From Zeimonas sp041678445 (GTDB taxonomy: Bacteria > Pseudomonadota > Gammaproteobacteria > Burkholderiales > Burkholderiaceae_E): DNA of 28,743 nt. A program made the position numbers and the translations under genes. The DNA is taken from NCBI GenBank assembly GCA_041678445.1, contig JBAYOD010000009.1, positions 1-28,743 on the forward strand. Reading direction: 5' to 3'. The notes below the pieces were generated by a model. The model did no database searches and had not been told where the DNA came from. It saw only the letters and a program-made list of their open reading frames with translations. Below, piece after piece: positions 22,702 to 28,743 of the stretch (the first letter of the stretch is position 1; every line of letters begins with the position of its first letter).

Positions 22702-23316
22702 TCAGTGAGCCCGGACCGGGTCGGACGCCCCGCTGCCGGCATCACGCTGGCGCAATACCTCGATCAATTCTTCCTCAGCGCTCTTCCGGACGAGCTTCTC
22801 GGTCGGATCGGGTCCCATGCCGCGCAGGTAGGCGATGCACTTGATCAGTTCCGACCAGCCCTGCAGCAACAGCAGCGTGAAGCCCACCGGCAAGGCCAGC
22901 CACACCGGCCAGCGGATCAGGCCCCCCGGGTTGCCCGACACTTCCCCCGACACGAACTTGCCGATGAACTGCGGTGTGCACAGGTACAGCGCCATCAGGC
23001 ACATCGGTGTCAGGAACAGTGCGTAGCCGACGATGTCGATCCAGACCCGCATGGTCTTGGGCAGGAGACTGTTGAAGACGTCGATGCGCACATGCTCGCG
23101 ATGCAGCAGCGTGAAGCCCGCCGCGACCAGGAAGGACCAGGCGAACAGATACCACTGGGCTTCGAGGTAGGTATTCGAGCTGTAGTTGAATGCCTTGCGG
23201 ATGACGGCGTTGACGGCGCTGATGACCGTGGCGGCGAAGATCAGCCAGATCACGTACTTGCCGACCTGGGCGTTCAGCCAGTCGATGGCGCGCGAGAACT
23301 TCAGCAGTGCTTGCAT
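22702..23316 (-). CDS. TRAP transporter small permease DctQ
   Basis: A 204-aa four-helix membrane protein of the DctQ type. It has an N-terminal helix with KYVIWLIFAATVISAVNAVIRKAF, then the typical EAQWYLFAWSFLVAAGFTLLHREHVRIDVF motif, and two further helices. It pairs with DctM to form the TRAP permease. The ATG at 23316 follows GGAAA by about 8 bases and removes a non-conserved 25-residue extension of the longer frame. It is the first gene of the dctQ-dctM pair, and its upstream region holds strong inverted repeats. Confidence 0.9.
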   Translation of the reverse strand: MQALLKFSRAIDWLNAQVGKYVIWLIFAATVISAVNAVIRKAFNYSSNTYLEAQWYLFAWSFLVAAGFTLLHREHVRIDVFNSLLPKTMRVWIDIVGYALFLTPMCLMALYLCTPQFIGKFVSGEVSGNPGGLIRWPVWLALPVGFTLLLLQGWSELIKCIAYLRGMGPDPTEKLVRKSAEEELIEVLRQRDAGSGASDPVRAH

Positions 23317-23408
23317 GGGGTGTTTCCGATGTACAGAGTGGCTGCCGGTCGGGGCATTGCCCGGCGACCGGGAATCACATGCACTCCGCACACAGGCGTC
23401 TCCTCCAC

Positions 23409-23462
23409 CCGGCGCTGTGCATGCGCAATTGTACGCAGCAGCGCCGGAACTGCTCAGCAGTT
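23409..23462. promoter_or_regulatory. Nested and adjacent inverted repeats upstream of dctQ
   Basis: CCGGCGCTG (23409-23417) pairs perfectly with 23439-23447. A TGCG/CGCA pairing lies inside that loop. It is followed without a gap by the 15-base palindrome AACTGCT-C-AGCAGTT (23448-23462), which abuts the stop of the upstream small membrane protein gene. Together these may be that gene's terminator, a regulator site for dctQM, or both. Confidence 0.55.
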
Positions 23463-23780
23463 TCAGGGTTCTGCGCGCTTTTTACTGTCGGTCGGGGGCT
23501 CGTGTCGATCGGTGCTGCCCGGCTCGATCTCGCGCATCTCGATGTCGATGACGCGCCCGTCGTTGCCGCCATGGGTCCCCGGGCCCCCCTGGCGGGCGGC
23601 TTCGCTCAGGTGCTTGCGCAGCCTGCGGGTGCCGAACCAGGCGGCAATCGTGGCCACCAGGCCGATGACCAGGCCGGCGGCCAGCGTGATGGCGGCCAGA
23701 AAGACGGCGACCAGGGCGCCGAAGACGAATGCCGCGAAAGCGGCGATGCGCGCCACGGCGCGCTGCAGGGTATCGAACAT
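23463..23780 (-). CDS. Small membrane protein of unknown function (105 aa)
   Basis: No family is recognised. The ATG at 23780 follows AAGGA by 7-8 bases; a TTG one codon upstream is less likely. Residues about 12-48 (AAFAAFVFGALVAVFLAAITLAAGLVIGLVATIAAWF) form one long or two short hydrophobic helices rich in Ala, Val and Gly. A basic and polar tail follows (RRLRKHL to SKKRAEP), probably cytoplasmic. It lies 51 bases downstream of the CorC-like gene on the same strand, so the two are probably cotranscribed. Function unknown. Confidence 0.65.
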   Translation of the reverse strand: MFDTLQRAVARIAAFAAFVFGALVAVFLAAITLAAGLVIGLVATIAAWFGTRRLRKHLSEAARQGGPGTHGGNDGRVIDIEMREIEPGSTDRHEPPTDSKKRAEP

Positions 23781-23831
23781 CAACGGTCCTTCAGGATACG
23801 GCGGGGGCGACGCAGGCAGGCCCGGACGGCC

Positions 23832-25160
23832 TCAAGCGGCTTCGCCCCCGGAATCCAGTGAGTCCTCGGACGGCGGTACAACCTGACTGGCCAGGACTTT
23901 GTCGATACGCTTGCCGTCCATATCGACGATCTCGAAGTGCCAGTTCTCCCAGTCGATCGCGTCGCCGGTCTGGGGCATGCGCCCGAGCAGCAGCATCATC
24001 ATGCCGCTCAGGGCCTGGTAACGGGCGCGCTCCTCGTCGGGTACCGAGCGCAGTTCGAGGCGGTCCTTGAGCTCGGGGATCGGAATCAGGCCGTCGAGCA
24101 GCCATGAACCGTCTTCACGCTGCACCGCCCAGCTCGTTTCCTCGTCGGGAGCCCCGAATTCGCCGGTGATCGCCTCGAGCAGATCCTGCAGGGTGATCAG
24201 CCCCTGGATGTCGCCGAATTCATCGACCACCAGCGCCAGGTGCGCATCCGAGCTGCGGAAATTCTCCAGCAATTCCATGCCGGTCAGGGTCTCGGGCACG
24301 AACAGGGCCGGCTGCAGGTCCTGGGTCAGGTCGAAAGCCTGGCCGGTCAGCGAGCGCGCCAGCATCTGCTTGGTGTGGATGATGCCGCGCACGTTGTTCA
24401 GTTCGCCGTCGCAGACCGGAAAGCGCGAATGCACGGTGTTGGCCACGGTGGCCAGGTTGTCCTCGATGGAGTCGCTGAGGTCCAGCCAGATGATGTCCGG
24501 CCGCGGCACCATCAGCGAGGAGATCTGGCGGTCGTCCAGCCGGAACACGTTGCGCACCATCACGTGCTCGCTTTGCTCGATCACGCCGCTTTGCGAGCCT
24601 TCGGCCAGCATCGCGTGGATCTCTTCCTCGGTGACCGACTGGCTGGTGGTGAAATTTGTGCCGAAGGCGCGCAGCAGCAGTTCGGTCGATCGGGACAGCA
24701 GCCAGACGAAGGGCTTGGAGGCCAGTGACAGAAAGGTCATCGGGCGCGCGACCACGCGCGCAATGCCCTCGGGGCTGAACTGTCCGAGCCGCTTCGGAAC
24801 CAGCTCGCCGACCACGATCGAGACATAGGTGACGACCACGACGACCAGTGCGGTGGCGGCATAGTCGGACCAGGGGGCCACAGCGATGCCCAGGGTTTCG
24901 AGCCAGTCGGCGAATGGAGCCGCCAGCGCCGCCTCGCCGACGATCCCGTTCAGGATGCCGATCGAAGTGATGCCGATCTGGATGGTCGACAGGAAGCGGT
25001 TCGGGTCTTCGCCCAGGGCCAGCGCCGCGGCGGCCGAGCGGTCGCCATCGTCGGCCAGCTTCTGCAGGCGTGCACGGCGGGCCGTGACCAGCGCGATCTC
25101 GGACATCGCGAACAGACCATTCACGATGATCAGACCCAGCAGGATCAGGATGTCGCTCAT
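23832..25160 (-). CDS. CorC/HlyC-type membrane protein with CBS pair (hemolysin-family, CNNM-like)
   Basis: A 442-aa protein in the order DUF21/CNNM membrane domain (residues about 1-190, with GLFAMSEIALVTARRARLQKL), two CBS domains (about 205-330, including SLMVPRPDIIWLDL and DEFGDIQGLITLQDLLEAITGE), and a C-terminal CorC_HlyC domain (to about 430). Family members are linked to Mg2+/Co2+ transport or efflux; the old hemolysin label is probably misleading. The ATG at 25160 gives the typical start MSDILILLGLIIVNGLF, with an AGG-containing site upstream. The longer frame to 25244 is unsupported. It is divergent from the TAXI binding-protein gene. Confidence 0.92.
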   Translation of the reverse strand: MSDILILLGLIIVNGLFAMSEIALVTARRARLQKLADDGDRSAAAALALGEDPNRFLSTIQIGITSIGILNGIVGEAALAAPFADWLETLGIAVAPWSDYAATALVVVVVTYVSIVVGELVPKRLGQFSPEGIARVVARPMTFLSLASKPFVWLLSRSTELLLRAFGTNFTTSQSVTEEEIHAMLAEGSQSGVIEQSEHVMVRNVFRLDDRQISSLMVPRPDIIWLDLSDSIEDNLATVANTVHSRFPVCDGELNNVRGIIHTKQMLARSLTGQAFDLTQDLQPALFVPETLTGMELLENFRSSDAHLALVVDEFGDIQGLITLQDLLEAITGEFGAPDEETSWAVQREDGSWLLDGLIPIPELKDRLELRSVPDEERARYQALSGMMMLLLGRMPQTGDAIDWENWHFEIVDMDGKRIDKVLASQVVPPSEDSLDSGGEAA

Positions 25161-25503
25161 CGTGCGCCTGCTCCGGCGCAGATCCCGGGCGGCTCGCAGC
25201 GGAGGGTAAAGCAGGGGTGAAACGGGGTCGTGCCGAAGCGGCACGATCGAGGTTCGCTGTCCGTCATTGGTTCGGGGGCGCCAGAGGGCCGGGGCCGGGC
25301 CCCGGGGTCCATGAGACCCCCGCAGTGGTTGCAGATCGCGCGATTATAGTCCCAGGCTCCGTTGATTTCGTATGCCCGGCCGGCTTCGTGCACGCTATAC
25401 TCGACACGCTGGGCGGACGGACCGGACGTCGTCGCAGATGCCTGACGTTTCTTTCGGGACCCGGCGCAAGTCCGCAACGAAGACAGATGACAAGAGGAGA
25501 CAC
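25161..25503. other. 343-base divergent intergenic region between corC-like and TAXI genes
   Basis: No gene is seen. It must hold both divergent promoters. A good -10-like TATACT lies at 25396-25401 on the plus strand, about 100 bases before the TAXI start, but no clear -35 is at 17 bases. A TTGATT occurs at 25362, which is too far. A GGGGTC/GACCCC hairpin lies at 25304-25320 in a very GC-rich block. Confidence 0.45.
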
Positions 25504-26466
25504 ATGACGATGAAACGCATGCTGACCGGCCTGCTGGCCGCCGCGGTCCTGGGTGTCGGCACACTTGCCTCGGCCCAGACGACCTACCTTTCGATCGGCA
25601 CCGGCGGAACGGGTGGCGTCTACTATCCGCTGGGTGGCGGGATGGCCGCCATCCTGTCCAAGTACGTCGACGGCTGGCAGGCCACCGCCGAAGTCACGGG
25701 CGCCTCGGTCGCCAACCTGCAACTGATCGGGCAGGGCAAGCAGGACATCGGTTTCACGATGGCCGACGCGGCCTATGACGCCTACTCCGGGATGGCGAAA
25801 TTCAAGGACCGCAAGGTCGACGCCCGCACCCTGATGGTGCTGTACCCGAACAAGGTCCACGTGGTCACCACCGAGGCCGCCGGCATCGGCAAGGTGGCCG
25901 ATCTGCGCGGCAAGCGCGTCTCGACCGGCGAACCCAACAGCGGCACCGAGGTCATGGCGATGCGCCTGCTCGAGGCAGCCGGCGTGGGCACCGACTTCCG
26001 CCGCGAGCGGCTGTCCGTTGCCGAGGGGGTCAACGCGATCAAGGACCGCAAGCTCGACGCGCTGATCTGGGTCGGCGGCCTGCCGACGGCGGCGATCACC
26101 GATCTGGCCACCACACCGGGCATGACCGTCAAGCTGCTCGACCATGCCGAGTATGTCGACGGGTTGAACAAGAAATGGGGCCCGCTGTATGTGGCCGGCA
26201 AGATCCCGGCCGACACCTACAAGGGGCAGGGCGGCGATGTCACCAACATCGACGTCTGGAACCTGCTGGTGGCCGATGCCAAGATGAGCGACCAGATGGC
26301 CTACACCATCGTCAAGACCGTGATGGAAAAGCGCGACGAGCTGATCACCGTTCACCGCGAAGCCGCCAACATCACGCTCGAGGCGCAAGCGGCCGGTTCG
26401 CCGATCCCGCTTCATCCGGGGGCCCGCAAGTACTTCGAAGAGCGTGGCGTGAAGTTCGCCAACTGA
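25504..26466 (+). CDS. TAXI-family TRAP transporter solute-binding protein
   Basis: A 320-aa periplasmic protein of the TRAP-associated extracytoplasmic immunogenic (TAXI) family. A Sec signal peptide (MTMKRMLTGLLAAAVLGVGTLASA, cleavage predicted before Gln25) precedes the family start YLSIGTGGTGGVYYPLGGGMA. GASVANLQLIGQGKQDIGFTMADAAYDAYSG and RVSTGEPNSGTEVMAMRLLEAAG are typical. It delivers a small solute, often an organic acid or amino acid such as glutamate, to the fused permease encoded 62 bases downstream. The ligand is unknown. AGGAG lies 4 bases before the ATG at 25504; an ATG two codons later (25510) is equally plausible. Confidence 0.93.
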   Translation: MTMKRMLTGLLAAAVLGVGTLASAQTTYLSIGTGGTGGVYYPLGGGMAAILSKYVDGWQATAEVTGASVANLQLIGQGKQDIGFTMADAAYDAYSGMAKFKDRKVDARTLMVLYPNKVHVVTTEAAGIGKVADLRGKRVSTGEPNSGTEVMAMRLLEAAGVGTDFRRERLSVAEGVNAIKDRKLDALIWVGGLPTAAITDLATTPGMTVKLLDHAEYVDGLNKKWGPLYVAGKIPADTYKGQGGDVTNIDVWNLLVADAKMSDQMAYTIVKTVMEKRDELITVHREAANITLEAQAAGSPIPLHPGARKYFEERGVKFAN

Positions 26467-26528
26467 AGAAATCCACCCACTGATCCTGTCCTACGGGGAG
26501 CCGGCACTGTCGGCCCCCGCTGCTGCCC

Positions 26529-28514
26529 ATGACTGCAAGCCCCGACGCACCGCCGCCGCATGACGAGCAGGTGAGCGAGGAGCGGCTGCGCGCTGCCGAA
26601 CGCTTCATCGAGGAAGAGGAAGGGGCGACCAGTCGCTTCCAGGGGAAACTCCAGTGGCTGATCACCGGCCTGCTGGTCGCGATGTCGCTGTTCCACCTGT
26701 ATGCCGCGGCGTCGATCGTGACGACGCTGACGCTCAGGCCGGTGCACGTCGGCTTCATGCTGCTGCTGGTGTTCCTGATGTTTCCGGCCACGCCGCGCTT
26801 GCGCAACCGGCTGATGTGGTACGACGTCGTGCTCGGGCTGACCGGCCTGGCAACCATCGTCTACATGCTGGCCGGCGGCTACGATTTCTGGGATCGCAGC
26901 ACGATGCCGACCACGCTGGACATCGTGATGGGTGTGGTGTTCGTCGTGCTCGTGCTCGAAGCGGCACGGCGCACGACCGGCTGGATCATGCCCGTGGTCG
27001 TGATGATCTTCGGCGCCTACGCCTTTGTCGGGCCGTGGCTGCCGGGGCAGTGGGCCCACCGCGGATACGACCTGGCCAGCATGGTCGGCGTGATGTACAT
27101 GTCGCTTGAAGGCGTCTTCGGCACGGCGATCGACGTGTCGGCCACGCTGATCATCATGTTCACGATCTTCGGCGCCTTCCTCCAGCATTCGGGCGCCGGC
27201 AAGTTCTTCCTCGATTTCAGCTTCGCGCTGCTGGGCGGCAAACGCTCGGGGGCGGGGCGCACGGTCGTGCTGTCGTCCTTCCTCCTGGGCGGGCCGTCGG
27301 GGTCGGGGGTGGCCACCACCGTCACCATCGGGGCGGTGGCCTGGCCGATGCTGGAGAAGGCTGGCTACGAGCGCAACGCGGCCGGCGGGCTGCTGGCCGC
27401 AGGGGGTCTGGGCGCGATCATCTCGCCGCCGGTACTGGGCGCAGCCGCTTTCCTGATCGCCGAGTTCCTCAAGATTTCCTATCTCGACGTCCTGAAGATG
27501 GCGGTCATCCCGACCTGCCTGTACTACCTGTCGCTGTTCCTGATGGTCGAGATCGACTCGCGCAAGTACCAGTCGACCGAGCTGGAGCTGCGGATCGGCA
27601 TGAGCGCCTGGCAGCTCACGCGGCGCTACTGGTTCCACTTCCTTTCGCTGGTGGCCATCATCGGCTTCATGGCCTGGGGCTTCTCGCCGCTGATGTCGGT
27701 GTTCTGGGCAACGATCGTGGCCTTCGTGGCGAGCTTCTTCACCCGTGAAACCGCGATGGGGCCGCGCAAGCTGATCGCCGCGCTGTCCGATGGCTCGGCA
27801 CAGGCCCTGAACGTCGCCGCCACCTGCGCGGCCGCCGGGATCATCGTCGGCGTGGTCGGCAAGACTGGCCTGGGCCTGAAGTTCAGCTCGATCGTGATCG
27901 CCTACGCCGGCGGCAGCCTGCTGCTCACCGCGATCTACACCTCGCTGATCGTCTGGATCATCGGACTGGCGGTTCCGGTCACGGCCAGCTACATCATTTG
28001 CGCGGTGATTGCCGCGCCGGCCCTGATCCAGCTCGGGGTGCCGGATTTCGCGGCCCACATGTTCATCTTCTATTACGCCGTGCTCTCCGAAGTGTCGCCA
28101 CCGACCGCGCTCTCGCCATTCGCCGCCGCGGCCATCACCGAGGGCGACCCTTACCGGACCACGCTGCAGTCGTGGAAGTACACGCTGCCGGCTTTCCTGC
28201 TGCCCTTCGTGTTCGTGCTCGAACCGGCCGGCGCCGGCCTGCTGCTGATGCCACCGGCCGACGTGCACTGGGGGCGGGTGGTCTGGATCATCATCACGGC
28301 CACGGCCGGCATCGCTTCGCTGGCCGGCGGTGCGCAGAACTGGGTGCTGGTGCGCTGCCGGCTCTGGGAGCGGCTCGCGCTGATCGTGGCCGGCTTGCTG
28401 CTCGTCTACCCGCATCCAATGGCCGACACCATCGGCCTGTGCCTGCTGGGCCTCGCCCTGGCCTCCCAGTGGATCCGCGGCGGGCGGCGCCGCGCCGCCG
28501 CCGCACAGGCCTGA
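26529..28514 (+). CDS. TRAP transporter fused permease subunit (DctQ-M fusion, TAXI type)
   Basis: The 661-aa membrane protein combines the small 4-helix (Q-like) and large (M-like) TRAP permease parts in one chain, as is normal for TAXI systems. A polar cytoplasmic N-terminus of about 35 residues leads into many hydrophobic helices. LGGKRSGAGRTVVLSSFLLGGPSGSGVATTVTIGAVAWPML and GGLGAIISPPVLGAAAFLIAEF are the conserved large-subunit motifs. The end SEVSPPTALSPFAAAAITEGDPYRT is typical of the family, followed by several extra helices and a basic Arg/Ala tail. It uses the Na+ gradient to import the ligand held by the upstream TAXI protein. No strong ribosome site is seen before the ATG at 26529. 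Confidence 0.93.
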   Translation: MTASPDAPPPHDEQVSEERLRAAERFIEEEEGATSRFQGKLQWLITGLLVAMSLFHLYAAASIVTTLTLRPVHVGFMLLLVFLMFPATPRLRNRLMWYDVVLGLTGLATIVYMLAGGYDFWDRSTMPTTLDIVMGVVFVVLVLEAARRTTGWIMPVVVMIFGAYAFVGPWLPGQWAHRGYDLASMVGVMYMSLEGVFGTAIDVSATLIIMFTIFGAFLQHSGAGKFFLDFSFALLGGKRSGAGRTVVLSSFLLGGPSGSGVATTVTIGAVAWPMLEKAGYERNAAGGLLAAGGLGAIISPPVLGAAAFLIAEFLKISYLDVLKMAVIPTCLYYLSLFLMVEIDSRKYQSTELELRIGMSAWQLTRRYWFHFLSLVAIIGFMAWGFSPLMSVFWATIVAFVASFFTRETAMGPRKLIAALSDGSAQALNVAATCAAAGIIVGVVGKTGLGLKFSSIVIAYAGGSLLLTAIYTSLIVWIIGLAVPVTASYIICAVIAAPALIQLGVPDFAAHMFIFYYAVLSEVSPPTALSPFAAAAITEGDPYRTTLQSWKYTLPAFLLPFVFVLEPAGAGLLLMPPADVHWGRVVWIIITATAGIASLAGGAQNWVLVRCRLWERLALIVAGLLLVYPHPMADTIGLCLLGLALASQWIRGGRRRAAAAQA

Positions 28515-28525
28515 TCAGGCGGTGC

Positions 28526-28573
28526 GGGGGCTGCCGGGCCGCAGCCTGTGCGGGCGGCCGGCCGCCAGCCCCC
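28526..28573. terminator. Inverted repeat between convergent TRAP permease and argH genes
   Basis: GGGGGCTG (28526-28533) pairs with CAGCCCCC (28566-28573). The intervening bases hold the self-complementary GGCGGCCGGCCGCC (28553-28566) and a CCGCA/TGCGG pair. Several foldings are possible. The position between two gene ends suggests bidirectional termination. Confidence 0.45.
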
Positions 28574-28579
28574 TAGCGG

Positions 28580-28743
28580 TCATCGGGCCGCGGCGGTCCC
28601 GCCCAGTCGTGCGCGGTGCCGGGCGATCGCCTCGCGCACCTGTCCGGGGGCCGTGCCGCCGATATGCTTGCGGGCGGCCACCGAGCCCTCCAGGGTCAGC
28701 GCCCCGGCCACGTCGGCCTCGATCAGCGGCGAGAAGCTCCGCA
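28580..28743 (-). CDS. argH: Argininosuccinate lyase, C-terminal 53 residues (gene continues past the window)
   Basis: The minus strand from the window edge reads RSFSPLIEADV, then LTLEGSVAARKHIGGTAPGQV, then REAIARHRARLG, ending in TGA at 28582-28580. SPLIEADV, GSVAARxHIGGTAP and the final helical Arg-rich turn are the usual C-terminus of argininosuccinate lyase. That enzyme splits argininosuccinate to arginine and fumarate in the last step of arginine synthesis. The active-site serine loop lies outside the window. It converges with the TRAP permease gene. Confidence 0.93.
   Translation of the reverse strand, partial: RSFSPLIEADVAGALTLEGSVAARKHIGGTAPGQVREAIARHRARLGGTAAAR

Noticed and set aside
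25362..25401. A full sigma70 promoter for the TAXI gene using TTGATT and TATACT
   Set aside because: The spacing is 28 bases, far too long; only the -10-like TATACT was kept as a weak note.

Overview
The window is chromosomal DNA of a high-G+C bacterium. It is most likely a betaproteobacterium of the order Burkholderiales. The evidence is the mix of families (a DctPQM and a TAXI-type TRAP transporter, a solo IlvB-like enzyme), G/C-rich third codon positions, and a pyruvate dehydrogenase operon with a single-lipoyl E2 followed by an E3 that carries its own lipoyl domain. No phage, IS element, CRISPR array or secondary-metabolite cluster is visible.

Left part (1-9300). A Fic-domain protein lacking an obvious N-terminal half lies at the edge. 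It is followed by a nitronate-monooxygenase-like flavoenzyme (minus), a YihG/PlsC-type acyltransferase (plus), and a minus-strand operon of an SDR dehydrogenase, a 3-hydroxyisobutyrate-dehydrogenase-like enzyme and a cupin. Next come an unrecognised 182-aa protein (plus) and a minus-strand group of a 108-aa coiled-coil protein, a ThDP-dependent acetolactate-synthase-like enzyme and an OFA-type MFS transporter. The 5' stub of an SMR (EmrE-like) exporter follows.

Middle (9300-13320). A two-gene polyamine operon encodes NspC (carboxynorspermidine decarboxylase) and carboxynorspermidine dehydrogenase. A 460-base non-coding stretch with twin hairpins separates it from a TacA/TacT-like toxin-antitoxin pair. 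That pair has a readable sigma70-type promoter and paired operator-like repeats. A tRNA-Arg(ACG) gene follows. This TA/tRNA segment is the most accessory-looking part of the window.

Right part (13320-28743). The aceE-aceF-lpdA operon encodes the whole pyruvate dehydrogenase complex. It is followed by a Tat-exported TRAP binding protein resembling alpha-keto-acid binders, whose probable permease genes (dctM, dctQ) lie convergently on the other strand. If the pairing is right, 2-oxoacid uptake sits beside pyruvate oxidation. Then come a small membrane protein, a CorC/HlyC-type CBS protein, a TAXI TRAP system (binding protein plus fused permease), and the 3' end of argH.

Most start sites were moved inward from the longest reading frame, using Shine-Dalgarno matches and family N-termini. 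I found no convincing wholly new system. The best leads are the TA operator architecture, the unusual DctM with an insertion and a repetitive tail, the nested inverted repeats before dctQ, and the orphan 182-aa protein.
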